A stretch of 64,000 nt of DNA from Hetaerina americana. Its lineage: Eukaryota > Arthropoda > Insecta > Odonata > Calopterygidae. The stretch covers positions 274,302-338,301 of the forward strand of contig JAKTNV010000239.1 of assembly GCA_022747635.1 (NCBI GenBank), in the 5' to 3' direction. Below, in pieces: positions 22,342 through 35,259 of the stretch. Every line of letters begins with the position of its first letter. The stretch's first letter is position 1. The translations under genes and the position numbers were made by a program. The notes beneath the pieces were generated by a model. It did no database searches. It worked only from the letters and a program-made list of their open reading frames with translations, and was not told the origin of the DNA.

Positions 22342-22816
22342 TGAGGGGTTCACAGCCAAACTGTCAGCTATCAAGAGGGCCCTAAAAGACATAAGAGAAT
22401 GTAATGGCTCTTCTCTCATCTGTTCCCACCCAATGATTTCTATATAATCCATATCAGTCTTGTCATCAATGCACCTGATGGTTCAGGAGATCTATTATAC
22501 CCTGTGGTCCCTTCAGATAAAGGGGAAGTAGGTATCCTCTACATGGACTACTGGTCATGTGGGAATACCAGGCATTGAAAAAGCTGGCAAAGCAGCAAAG
22601 GAAGCCCTGATCAATCTCAAAACAGACTCACCATTGCTTCCTGTGGTGGACGTCGGGGAAAAAAATTATAAAAGGCCAGATACCTTTTTTAAAATAAGAG
22701 GTAATTTAAGCAATAGTTTAGGGGAGGACCCCCACTTTTTAAGTAAGGTTTCCAGGTTTTTACAGGAAACTGACCTGAGCGGACAACGTGAGTTTCCGTT
22801 TCTTTTTTTTAAATAA
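22342..22816 (+). pseudogene. LINE RNase H and C-terminal tail, U3 copy (mosaic)
   Basis: The first 250 bases carry the U4-type variants (cccacccaatgatttctata, EALINLKTDS). The rest, including the 240-bp deletion junction, carries the U1/U2 type. The switch lies near 22640. Confidence 0.78.
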
Positions 22817-22928
22817 TTTGGTTTTTAACTATTTATATGTTTTTTATGCATTGATGTATTTATCAAAATTGGATTGAGGTTTTAAATGTTTTAAAAAGTG
22901 GTGCAAAAACAAACACAGTGGTTGATGC

Positions 22929-23400
22929 ATCCAAAAACCACAACTATTACTACGGGTTGGTTTCTTTGGGTAAGATCATTTCCTTCAGCTGAGAGATCTC
23001 AATGAAAATGTTGGTTAGTACGGAAGAGAGGGGTGATCCCATGGTTGCACTTTCATGATGTTCAATGTGCTTATCATTTTAAAGGAAGTATGAGTTCCTG
23101 AGGAAAAATTTGCGAGGTCCAGGTTAATCCTTAGCTAAACCCTGTGAGGTGAGGATTTTGATGAGTAGCATGGAGTCATCAATGGGCGTATTTGTGAACA
23201 AGGAGATTACATCAAAGGTCACCAGCATGTTGACTATTTGGACTTCAGCATTCCGAATAATGTGAATGAAATCCATGGAAGTTTTAGCAAAAAAGTCAGT
23301 TTTTCTGGCAAAGAGTTGAAGAGCATGTGCAACATATTGCGCTAGCTTGTGGGTTGGTGCATCGATGTTGCTGACGATGGGTCGTCAGCAACATCGATGC
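22929..23400 (-). pseudogene. Penelope-like element RT fragment, U3 copy
   Basis: Same fragment as in U1/U2. The bordering hairpin arms remain perfect. Confidence 0.82.
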
Positions 23401-25204
23401 GTCATCACCTTAAGTGCCATCAAAGCACGCCGAAATTTGGAAACTAAGAAGAAAAAGAACCACAATGAAAGTACAAAATATTAACTGGCATTGCTGGAAA
23501 GATAGCCCAGGCGTGTACACTAATAGGCAATGGTTCGCATTCTTATTTATAATTACATATTTTATGTATTTTATATACTCCTTCCCATGTATGGTAAATT
23601 TATTCATTCATTTATTTATTATATTACCAACACGAAGCCCGGATACATCATGAAATGACTCTCTTGCTTGCAAGAAAGAAATACATCTTCAATTGCCATT
23701 ATATATTTGTGGAGAAAGGAAAGTCAAACGTTTGTATGTCTCCGCACATGTCCAATAATTTGATTTTCCTTTTCAGTATTTGATCTTTATACCTAATAAA
23801 CGAAAATATAGTATCCATAGAGCATACTTTATTTCTATTTAAAATTAGATCTTATTCTCAATCTAATTCGAAACCTTTCATTCTTCACTTGTTTGTAACT
23901 GTTGCCACGGCACCAGTGTCACCAAATGAACAAATCAAAACAAACATTATTGCGCACTTCAGAAACAGCATCCTTTACACACTCACAGACCATAGGCTTT
24001 CCTTTCCGACTGAATGTCATGGAGCAAATTCTTAACGGTATGGCTTCTCATTTGCGTAAACAAGGATATACTGTTTCAGGTTGCTAATCTTAGTGAATGT
24101 ATTTTGGAAAGAATGGACGGGTGAGATCTTTTGTGAGATATATGCCTTTTAAATTTGGAGAACACTTATTACATACACAACAATAATACTTGCTGCTGAG
24201 ATAGCCATGTTTTAATTGCTTTGGGCTCTGCTTGAATTGACTGCAGTATCAATCTCTGTAGAACATATATTTGTAAATGTTCCTTTTTGAAGTAGTTAAG
24301 ATCTATGTTTTTGGTAGAATTGAACGGGAGTCAAGTGTGAAACAACAGCTATAAACATCGTCAATAATGTTTAGAAAATAGTATTATTTCACATGCGCAA
24401 TGATCAAACGATACATTGAGTCAAAATCATTCAAAATGGATTGTTAAAATACAATGGTTATAAATAGGAAGATTCGATATTTAAGTAGTTAACGAAAAAT
24501 TAGATTTTTATTGTGTTCTGTAGTGAGGTACCATTTTATTTAATATGCTGAATCAATTCGCAAATACACCTCCTAACGCCACAAATCCCTTGCTGTTGTG
24601 AAATACTCCTTTTTAATTATGGTGATTGTGATCGAATTCATTTCTTTTTCTACATTCTGTTCGATTGGCATTGCTTTTATTCTTGAAAATGCCATTATTT
24701 AAGGATACAAGTGTGACCTTTTTATTTCAAATGGAATTAATGTACTCACTTTCACAGCAAACCGATAATGGTTGATTATATGCAGTTTAATTGAGTACAC
24801 TATGCATTTAGGCGGGCTTTATTTTTATACAAATTCAGAATCAATTGAAACAAAATTTAATTAAATATTGGAGCAATGTAAGACAATAAGAAGTCTCCTT
24901 GAATTTGAGTGTTTGTGTACCATAAATAAAAAATGTTTAACATCACCAATATAATGGCACGCTCATTTAAACTGTTAAATTCTCATTAAGTATGATGAAC
25001 GATCATGCATCAATTGTCATTTGATTATGGAAAATTTAGTTAACCAAACTGTGCAAACATAATGAAATGGCACCCATCATAATTTCTGTCAAATTTCCTT
25101 GAAGAATTAGCAGTTTTAATGTAGCGTTCTTGGATTTATTTTGATGAATGCACCAAACTCAAAGGATTTCATTTTCACCTTACTCATCTCTCAATAAATA
25201 ATCA

Positions 25205-25765
25205 GTGTTACAAAAACAGTGTAAAAAAACAGATAGTTTTACATTTGAATGTCCACAATATGAAATGCGCTGTAAGTTGATGAAAATCCACAAAAAATAG
25301 TATTATTTACATTTGCTCTACCCCTCATGGTGTACAATCATGACTCCACAGCTAATTAAAAATGGTCTGCAGAAATCACGTTGTGTTGTATTAGCAAGGG
25401 AGCAAAAATCTCTCTGTTGTAGTAGTGAGATTCATATGATATGTTTAGGAAAATGACCCCATAACTCATCACTGTAATTTAAATGACATGGAAAGAAGAC
25501 GTGGTCAAGTGTTAAATGATACTCATTTGAAATGAGAAAGTTGAGCTTTAATCAGTTCATTACAGATCTGACTGATGTGAGTCTCCCTGTTAAGTTTCCT
25601 ATCTATATTAATTCCTAGTATTTTAGAATTTTCAACATCAGTACATTTTTATATACTATAACTGCATACAATATGCTGAGTTTTGTTAGTATTTAAATGT
25701 AAATGATTAATATGAAACCATCCTGCTTAGCCTGTCTTTGAGTGGCTCTGAATCGTACCTTTGCA
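25205..25765 (-). pseudogene. Old LINE RT remnant, U3 copy
   Basis: Counterpart of the remnant at 4860. Its right edge matches the point where U4 homology ends. Confidence 0.58.
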
Positions 25766-26092
25766 TCTTCTAGATTTTGATATTTTTGCACACAAAAAGC
25801 ATAATAAGCATATAAAACATATGTAGGTTTAATTTTACAGGGCAAATCACTAATCATGACGATACCAAAAATAGCTCAAAGACTAGAAATTCTTCATGAA
25901 AATATGGGCATTGAAATTATAAATTGAAGTCGAATGAGGCCATGTCTTTATGGACAATTTAACCCTTAAACTACTAAAAATTTAAGAGAAATTAGGTAAA
26001 TAAGACTGTTTTGCTAAGATACAATTTTCAAGGAAATAATGAAATTAACTCCTAATAATAATAATCTAGAAGGAATTTGAATCCTTAAATGA

Positions 26093-26738
26093 AACATCCT
26101 TATCCTGCTCATTCCCTTTTCTTGCTTGCCTCACATTTTCCCCTCTATTACCATCTTGAACAGTCCCCTGTCGGTCAATATGCCCTTCATCCATTTTTAC
26201 TGCCTCAATAGGATTTCTCCCAACCAACCCCTCTCTTCACCCACCATACCAAGTACTTTCTCATTGGTTTTCTTCTCGGTCCATTTCACCTTCTCCATTT
26301 TCTCCACACCCACATGTCAAAAGCCTCCAGTCCACGACTATCCTCCTGCTTCAATGACCACATTTCCGTATATAACTATGCACCATATCATAAGTTTCAC
26401 GAGTCTTTTTTTAATATCCTTACTCAACGTCCCATTAATCAACTCTCTACTCCCTATGAAAGCCTCTGTTCCTAGCGTAATTCTTCTCCATACATCCCTA
26501 CTACTTTGACCGTGTTGGTCCAAAATGCTTCAGAGATAATTGAACTGTTCTACCTGCATTAGTTTTTGCCTGCCTATTTTAATGTTTAGCTTAGCTTTTT
26601 TCTTTCTAGAAAATTGCATAACCTTTGTTTTATTAATTTTGTTTCTCATCCCATATCTGTCCCACTGAATCTCCAATTCACTCAGCAATCCTTAAAACCC
26701 CTTGGCTGACTGACAAACTAAAGCTAAATTAATTTATT
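26093..26738 (-). pseudogene. RTE-like LINE 3' fragment, U3 copy
   Basis: Same fragment. Private change MDQHGQSSRD in place of MDQFGQSSRD. Confidence 0.82.
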
Positions 26739-26761
26739 TTTTCATACTACTTGTGTATTTG

Positions 26762-27553
26762 ATACCCATGGTGGGCCCGTGAGGTTATAGCACGTGTCTT
26801 AAAATAATAATTCCTTAAGTCAGCACAGATTAGCATATCCCACTTGTCCGAGAAAATACGGAACTTTCGATTTAAAGAGGTACACGGACACATGATAATC
26901 TATGAGACACTGCCACGTAACTGAATAAATCACTAGTCCAACCGTGCAACCCCTCACCTGACACCAATATGTCGCAAGGGGGGTTTTTATCATGCGACAC
27001 AAAGGGTATCGGGGAAGGTCAGAGTAACTACACCGAGTATTACCAAAGCAGCCGTATATTACCCAACATCAGTCATAATGCACCATTTACATATAAGTAT
27101 AAGCAAATTATGGATGGCTAGACCCTCGGTAAACCAACGCGAGGGTGGACAGAATTAAAGTGGCAGAAATATACCTAGGACGGGGTAAATGCAGGGTGGA
27201 CGCGGTCACGAAACACATAAACTAGGCAGAGCCCTCGTCCGTCGGAAAGGAAGGGAGTATGGCAGGGTGGACGCGGTCACAATGAACGTAACCTAGGTGG
27301 AGCCCTAGTCCGAAGTTGAGTCAGGAATATGACACACTGTCGCGACAAGCGCAACATAGCCGAAGCATCGTGCCCTACCGTTCACCGCTAGACAACCAAC
27401 AGACAGCTTTTTGCCCGGCGACCAGGGCTTTTATACCCAATTTACGAGTCAGGGGAGGAATATTATTGAAACATTGTCTTTGGTCACGTGGAACATTCGG
27501 AGGAGCCAGGGAAGGAGTACCATGTCGCTTACTTCGACAATAGATATAAATTT
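26762..27553. repeat. GC-rich LTR-like block, U3 copy
   Basis: Same block, with a 2-bp loss near 27405 (acagacagctttttg). U4 has no counterpart. Confidence 0.5.
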
Positions 27554-28995
27554 TTGCAAAGTTACCATCTAGAATTTCGTTCAAATATAATAAGCTCTGT
27601 TATTTAAAATATTAATTCTTCCTATTTACGCCATACATGGAAAGAATGGACTGGTGAGATCTTTTATGAAACATATACCTTTTAAATTCTGGAAAACACC
27701 TAATTACATTCACGACAAGATTACCAGCTGCTGAGATAGTTATCTTTTAATTTGCTCTGATGATAAACTCTGCTTGAATTGACTGGAGTATCCATCTAAG
27801 CGTAGAAAATATATATGTTTATGCTCCTTTTTGAAGTAATTATGGTCTATGTTTTGGATTGAATTGAACAGGAATCAAGTGCCAACCTACAGCTGTAAAC
27901 AGTGTCAATATAAATTGAAAATAATATTTAATAATGTATTCCATGATCAACCAATACATTGAGACCAAATTATTCAAAGTGGATTTTTAAAATACAATTA
28001 ATTGAAAGATTCAATATTGAAATACTAAACATAAAATAAACTGTATTTAATACACGCTTGGTAGATGATAGGACTTCTTAAGTTATTTCCACAGCCATTT
28101 TGCAATTACCCAATTGGGTGCCACAAATCCCATATTATGAAGCACTCCTTTTTAATTACAGTGTTTGTAAAATGAATTCATTTCTTCATCTTCATTATAT
28201 TTGATTGGCATCTATTGGCTTAGAAATGCCATTTATTTTAGAATATATAGTATGTATGAGATATAAAAGTCAATTGTTTTAAATGCACGCGATGTGAAAG
28301 CCAATTAATAATGACTGATTCCATACAGGTTCATTGAGTATAATACATTTATTTTTATAGGCTTTATTTTCAAAAAAAATTCAGAATCAATCAAAACAGA
28401 TTTCGATGAAATATTGGAACAGTTTAAGACGATGAGAAGTCTCCTGGGATTATATAGTTTGTGTTCAAAAATTACAAAATATCACACCAATTTAATGGCA
28501 GACTTATTTAAACAGTTATTAATTCATTTATGCATTCATTGTCATTTAATTTAGGACAATTTATAAACCCAAATTAAAACAAACTTATTAAATATTAATC
28601 TTCATTACCTCAGAATAAAACATCCAGAAACGGACATATTTTCCCAGATTTATGAAGAAGGTTTGATTGCCCAATTGCTTGATGCGTGAGTGTTATAGCG
28701 TCCGATGGATTCCCAGCAACATCACTAGTCAACACTTCCAAGATTTCCTTTGACTGCTTCTCATCCTGTTTATTTAGAGATTGATGAAACTGCTGGAATT
28801 CTTCAATGCTTTCGGGCATTAATTGATCATTACTCAATTGAACTAATAACTGTGGAAATTAAGTTATATGTTGACCACTTTACTGATTCTTTTGTTTAAA
28901 AAAAATCAAGTTTTATAGATTGGTAGTGTATAAATACTAATGAAATTAGTGTGTTGTTTTCCATTGATCATTCTTCATAAAACTATGAGCAAACA
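27554..28995. repeat. AT-rich block B, U3 copy
   Basis: Near-identical to the U2 copy, with scattered single-base differences such as ttatttaaa for ttgtttaaa near 27601. Confidence 0.75.
28610..28837 (-). other. Unassigned short open frame, U3
   Basis: 75 codons, a longer version of the U2 frame with Thr to Ala and Phe to Ile differences. Function unknown. Confidence 0.25.
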
Positions 28996-30495
28996 AGTTC
29001 AAGAATGATATTTGTCAAAGAGATTCTCACTCCATTCTCTTCAAATGTTATGCCACAGCATAGATATGTGCTCGTCAAACACTATCTGCATTTTGCAGAC
29101 AATGGTACCTTTATGAGGGATAGACATCCTTGTGTCAAGCTGAATGAAATTAGCCCTCTGCTTGTATTTCTCAACAGAAAGTTCTCAAGTTTGTTGACAC
29201 CTGAGAGGAAGATTTCTATTGTCAAAAATGTTATTCTGTACAAGGATGAGCTCTCACTGATGCAGTATGTTTCCTTGAAAGGAGTCAGATTTGGGGTAGA
29301 AACGTTTAGATTTGCTAAGCCTAAGTCTGGATATATATGGTCATTTATTATTATTTCTTCAGGAAAAAGGTGGGTCATGATAGTCCAGGGGGGTAGAGCA
29401 TTGGACTATTGACCAGAGGGTCCAGAGTTCAAACCCCAGGCAAGGCACTCAGGGCACCTGATGCTCCACTCAAGCTATGTGATTTTTCCTGGTACCAATC
29501 TTCCTGGTAAACTTTATCTGCCACAGTGAAAGTAACTGGCTCCCCTTAATACCCTGATGTGTGAATTTCACAGACTGTATAGAGCTAAGTACTGGGTGAA
29601 CTCTACCTTCACCCATAAAGTGACCTTCCAGCATTGATTACTGTGTTTATGGTATACAGGAAATGGTCAGTATTGAACGTGGAATATACCAATCTTCCTA
29701 ATACATCCTTAGATTGTGCTAGCAGTAATGAAACCTCTGCTAGGTCAAAGATTATTGCCTGACTGCAGACAACTATTACACCTCCTCAGAGCTGGCTGAT
29801 TTATTGGTTTCGAAAGGAACCGATAGACATGGGACATTGAGAATTAGAAGGAAGGAAGTACTAGATGACGTGTAGGCTAAAGAAGTAAAAAAGGAGGAAT
29901 TGACTGCCCTAAAGCAAGGCAAAGTGATTGCTATGAATTGGGAAGATAAGATGGCCGTCAAGTCTCTGTACCCTTTACAGTACATAATACGGAATTTGTG
30001 GAATATAAATGAAAAGGATATGGTGCTATAAAAGCCAAAAGTTGCTGTTGTGTACAATAATACAATAGGTGGAGTAGAAAGGGAAGATCAGAACCTGACA
30101 AATTTCCCCATTATGAAACAAGGGGGGCAAATATTATTTAAAACATTTTTCTCTTGTTGGACCAGGGCACATGGAATGGATTTCTGTTGCAGAGAAAGGG
30201 TGGTGGACCAAAGGGTAAGTTCAGAATTTAGAATCAAACTAGTGGAAGATGTAACTGAGGGGTACATTGCATATGATATAACATGTGAGGGTTGAAGGCC
30301 TTCAGTAGAACCAAATCCTTGAACCTCTATGTAAGTTACAATTTCCCAGGTATATTCCACCTACAGAGAAGAAGGAAAAGCTTTGTAGGATGTATGCAGT
30401 TTGTTGTGCCAAAAGGGATGGAACAAGCAAAAAGATTGGAAAAGAAGCGAGGTGCCATTTCCAAGCATGTCACAGCCGCTAAGAACAGACATGTG
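28996..30495 (+). pseudogene. piggyBac-like transposase, U3/U4-junction copy, split by a SINE
   Basis: Same remnant shifted by 12,975. The first open segment differs from the U2 copy by a single residue (HYLHFAD for HYLQFAD), which shows how recent the amplification is. Confidence 0.85.
29376..29665 (+). mobile_element. tRNA-derived SINE inside the piggyBac remnant, U3
   Basis: Same insertion at the same site as in U2, so it predates the array. A-box-like and B-box-like motifs are at about 29381 and 29425. Confidence 0.7.
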
Positions 30496-31034
30496 ATTTT
30501 ATGAACAGGAGGAGATTTTCGTGTGTTTTAAAAATATGGTTAAAAGAATTCATTAATCATGCCTTCTGTTTCCACGTCATATCATTTTAATCGCCATGTT
30601 GTTTCGTCATCCTGTTTTTCAACGTTAATTAATAATTATAAATCGTCGATGACTTCATTTGCGTGTGACTGATCCTGAGCAACTTTCATTTGCCGCTGTG
30701 TTTGTAATTAAAAATTCGAAAATTATGAAGAAATGTTGCTGTTTCTCTCGCTTTTAATACACAAAACATTCTATATAAAATAAATTTAATTAGAATGAGC
30801 CAATTGCGACATGCCATACATCTTCAATCGTTTTCTCTCTGAATATTTTGATTATGCTGATAAATTTGTAAACTATTTCTTTCACTTTTTCCACGTTTTT
30901 TCTTTGGTCGTTGTTGATGCGAAAGAAGAATGGGGGTCCTACTACCGACCGACCAATCGATGCTTATGGACTGTGCCGTTAGGTGCTTGTTATACCAATA
31001 TCCAGCTATGCTGATCAATGGTTGTAGGATATAA
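30496..31034. other. AT-rich gap between piggyBac and LINE, U3
   Basis: Near-identical to 17521-18059. I noticed a single difference (gttgct for gttgcc). Confidence 0.5.
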
Positions 31035-33977
31035 GTGGTTTATGGGCGAAGTTAAGCTAGTGAGTATATTTTATTGCAGTTTGTGACAGTATTATATTTG
31101 GAGATTATGACAGCCCATTTATGCTTGCTTTAGCACAATTGTATCTGAAATGGGGATTATCAGGATAATTCCATAAAGGTTCTAATAATGGGTTACCAGT
31201 ATTTCCTATTGCTTGTTGAAATGAAGTGGCTAGGTCCCTTAGATATGTTGGAAGGTCCGGTATTTTTAGATCCATGTGAATATCTGAGTTTCTTACAAAC
31301 CAGGCGTCATTAGCAAGGGTTTGTAGAGTATTATTTTTGAAGCATGTCATTTTCTTCAATTTGGTTGCGGCTATTGAACCCGAGGCTGGGTAGCCTTCAG
31401 ATAGGTGGTATCAGAGATTTAAATAACAGTAACTTGCTGAGAAGACGGAGGGGACTGGTGCATTTTATGAGGGGATAGGATAAGAAAGCGGCTGAATTGG
31501 CCTTGTTGAGTGCATATTGAGTGTGTGCTTGACAAGTGAGTTTACTGTCCATTTGTACACCAAGAAATTTAGCCGATGATGCCTGGGGGATTATTTCCCT
31601 GCCATAGTGGATAGGAGTGATGTGAGGATTCTTCCATTTTCTGGCGTAGTTTACGTTTACGCATTTTGTGGTGTTAATGGTTAGTTTCCAATTGGTCATC
31701 CACTCTGCTATGCTCTTAAGGTGTTCTTGGACATTTTTTGCGGCATGATTTGGGTCAAAGGAAGTTGACGCTCTAGCTGAGTCATCCGCATGGAGGTAGC
31801 TTTTGGGTCGGAGGGGAGGTCGTTAATGTAGAGGTTGAATAGGACGAGTGACAAAATTGATCCTTGAGGAAAACCTGCGGATATGGACCGGGCAGTTGAT
31901 TTGACATTGTTAAGGTCTAAAAAGAATGTGCGGTTTGAAAGAAACGAGGGGATGGTCTTATTTAGGTATACTGATATGTCGGTTTTAAGCAGTTTATGTA
32001 TTAAACCAGTTCGCCAGAACTTGTCAAAAGCTCTTTGGAGATCAAAGAAGACTACTTGGGTGTGCTTGTGGATGTTGAAGCCGAAAGTCATCTGTTGAAC
32101 CAATCTTGTTATTTGCTGAGTCGTGGAATGGCGACGGCGGAAGCCAGTTTGCTCAGGTCTTATCAAGTCTATGGCCGAGATTTCTTCTTGTAGCATGTTT
32201 AAGATGCATTTTTCTAGAAGTTAGCCCATGCAGGGGAGCAGGCCACTGGGTCTATAGTTCAGGATATAAGAAGGATTTTTATCGGGTTTTGGAAGGAGTA
32301 TTATCTTAGCCGTATTCAATGCCTTTGGGAAGTACGATTGGGAAAGACAGGCGTTGAGGATAGAGAGTAGGTGTTTGATAAAAGATTTAGGAAGGTTTTT
32401 CAGGTGAAGGTAGGAGATTTGATCGGGTCCTGGTGATGACTTGGTTTTGGAGTGGGAAATAATGGAGTAAAGTTCTTCAGGAGTAATTTACAGGAATATT
32501 TGGAATGGGCAAAGTGACAGGCCATAGACACTGATTAACGCTTCTGAATCCAACAAGGATGTATTATTGTTTTTAAAAAACCATTCGAAGGAGTCGGCAG
32601 AGGTATTTGCTTTGTCGCTGTCATCGTATAGTGCTCTCCCATTATGTGGTATTGGCGGGGTGGGTACCTTTTTCCTTCGCAGACAGCGGGCTAGGGTCCA
32701 TACCAAATTATCCTTATGTGAGAGTGACCTTATTTTCTCTTGCCAAGCTTTTCCCAATATTTTCTAGTTTTGGATGTTACCAGGTTTCAAAGTGCACAGA
32801 ACCGGATTTTATCTTGGTGGAGATGAGTTAGTTGCCAGAGGGCTCTGGCCTCGTTTCTAAGTGAAATTAGGTGCAATATGTCCGGAGGTAGTGTGGCACC
32901 AGCGATGGAGGCCGGAGAAGCAGGGTAGCGAGACTGATGAATGATTTTGGTTAAGGTGCTTGTAAAATCTTGAGCCGCTTTCTATATGCTGTCTGGAGTG
33001 CTAGCAGGAGATGGGACAAGGTTAATGGCCAAGCAGTTTTCTTTAAATATTATCCATTTAACTCTTCTAGTTGGTTCTGGTTGTATGAAGGAGGGTAGGA
33101 ACGCAGTAAAATATGGGGCAGTGGTCAGAGGCTGATTTATCTAGGTTAAGGATTTGGAATGCGATATCTGCAGATAATGGAACTACATCCAGGATATCGG
33201 AGGAGTGGGGATGATGATGGAAGAGGGTAGGGAAAGGCGGTGAGTGAATTGAAAGTGAAATATTTTTGGTAAATAGGAGCTTATGAAGGGCTTGCCCTCG
33301 TGTGATAGTGGTTTTTCAACCCCAGGCAGAATGTTTGGCGTTTAAGTCACCACCTTTTATGAGCTTTGGGTGCAGTAGGGATGAGAGCGCTGATAAGCCA
33401 GGGGCGTCTGACTTTGAGGATGAAGGTGGAAAGTAGGCTGACCAAATGTTAAGGGTCCCAGTAACTCCTTTTATTGCTATTCCAGCGAGTTCCAGTTTTT
33501 GGGTGGGTGGGGGTTGAAGTTATGTGAAGTTTAGGTTAGTTTTGGATAGGATCATGACCCCGCAACCAGGATCATTGGCTCTATCTCTTCTGATTTTAGA
33601 GTAATTTGGACAATTAAATGTTTGGCTATTATTATTTTTGGTTTCTTGAAAAGGATGATGTCTGGATAATGATTGGTTATTAGGAGGTTTAGCTCTTTTT
33701 TTTTGTTTTATATGCCATTTATGTTCCATTGTAAAACTTTAAAGAAGTGGTTGTTTATTTGTGAATTAGGCACCATTTACAAGTTGAAGAAGGACTGGTA
33801 TAAGGTCATTGGTGATGACGCTAATAAGGGTTTTACTGTCAGTAGGAGAGTGAAGTTTCGTAATTATGCTCAATCGAGCAGTTCTTATATTTGCAGTTGA
33901 TGATTGGTCATTGATTGAGGGAGAGTGTTGTCTAGAGGGTGGCGAAGGGTGTTGATCGGAGGTTGGGGGAGAGTTAA
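31035..33977 (-). pseudogene. Jockey-like LINE, U4 copy
   Basis: Parallel to the U3 copy without the mariner. RT palm is at 31708-32196, where LIRPEQTGFRRRHS reads through from an upstream methionine, thumb at 31397-31699, tail at 31105-31359, and endonuclease at about 32840-33740. Private changes include AANSAAF-type substitutions in the thumb and a 3-bp loss near 33650. The same inactivating frameshift before HADD is shared with U3, so the element was already dead before the array expanded. Confidence 0.86.
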
Positions 33978-34699
33978 GAGATGATTGAGGGGTTCACAGC
34001 CAAACTGTCAGCTATCAAGAGGGCCGTAAAAGACATAAGAGATTGTAATGGCTCTTCTCTGATCTGTTCCCACCCAATGATTTCTATATAATCCATATCA
34101 GTCTTGTCATCAATGCACCTGATGGTTCAGGAGATCTATTATACCCTGTGGTCCCTTCAGATAAAGGGGAAGTAGGTATCCTCTACATGGACTGCTGGTC
34201 ATGTGGGAATACCAGGCATTGAAAAAGCTGGCAAAGCAGCAAAGGAAGCCCTGATCAATCTCAAAACAGTCTCAGCATTGCTTCCTGTGGTGAACGTCGT
34301 GGCTGCCTTGCGGACTTTTGTTCTGAACCAGTGGAAGGAAGCTTGGTGATTCTTGCAAAACAAGGAACTTAAGGCCATAACTTTGGTTGTATTGACAGCG
34401 CCCTTTTCCATCTGGAACATTCAGAGGGAAGAGGTCAGGATCACGTGCCTGAGAATAGGGCACTTAGCCCTCACGCACTCTTCATGGAGACAAAAGTGCA
34501 ACCTTGCTGCAATGGTTGTAACAAGCGCCTGATTGTGACTCAGAAATAAATTATAAAAAGCTAGATACCTTTTTTAAAATATGAGATAATTTAAGCAATA
34601 GTTTAGGAGAGGACCCCAACTTTTTAGGTAAGGTTTCCGAGTTTTTGAAGGAAACTGACCTGAACGGACAACTTGAGTTTCCGTTCCTTTTTTTTTAAA
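33978..34699 (+). pseudogene. LINE RNase H and C-terminal tail, U4 copy (undeleted form)
   Basis: The only copy that retains the stretch between the RNase H and the tail. It encodes a typical LINE post-RNase H segment: NQWKEAWWF, EVRITCLRIGHLALTHSSW and KCNLAAMVVTSA, corresponding to the conserved RLRIGHT-LTHS-Cys region near the C-terminus of RNase H-bearing LINEs. It then resumes with NNLSNSLGEDPNFLGKV-like and FLKETDL sequence. Frames are broken more than once. Confidence 0.78.
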
Positions 34700-34794
34700 T
34701 AATTTTGTTTTTAACTATTTATGTGTTTTTTTATATATTGATGTATTTATCAAAATTGGATTGAGGTTTTAAATGTTTTAAAAAGTGGTGCAAA

Positions 34795-35259
34795 AAGAAC
34801 CACTATTACTAAGGGTTGGTTTCTTTGGGTAAGATCATTGCCTTCAGCTGCGAGATCTCAATGAAAATGTTGGTTAGTACAGAAGAGAGGGGTGATCCCA
34901 TGGATGCACTTTCATGATGTTCAATGTGCTTATCATTTTAAAGGAAGTATGAGTTCCTAAGGCAGAATTTGCGAGGTCTAGGTTAATCCTTAGCTAAACC
35001 CTGTGAGGTGAGGTTTTTGATGAGTAGCATGGAGTCATCAATGGGCGTATTTGTGAACAAGGAGATGACATCAAAGGTCACCAGCATGTTGACCTCTTGG
35101 ACTTCAGCATTCCGAATAATGTGAATGAAATCCATGGAAGTTTTAGTAAAAAAGTCAGTATTTCTGGCAAAGAGTTGAAGAGCATGTGCAACATATTGTG
35201 CTAGCTTGTGGGTTGGTGCATCGATGTTGCTGACGATGGGTTGTCAGCAACATTGATGC
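34795..35259 (-). pseudogene. Penelope-like element RT fragment, U4 copy (diverged)
   Basis: Same segment with many private substitutions (for example gacctcttgg for gactatttgg, and a shortened left part). The hairpin at its edge has two mismatches. Confidence 0.78.

Larger units (their letters stand above)
19010..31984 (+). repeat. Array unit U3 (complete plus mariner, 12,975 bp)
   Basis: Colinear with U2 apart from a mariner at 20737-22064. Between about 22430 and 22640 its base variants match U4 and not U1/U2. Downstream of about 22645 it again matches U1/U2, including their shared 240-bp deletion. Confidence 0.93.

Noticed and set aside
23902..24087. 61-codon frame (MPRHQCHQMNKSKQ) as a gene
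   Set aside because: Present in all four units but with no known domain, no longer context, and changes at coding positions with no sign of constraint. Left as unassigned.
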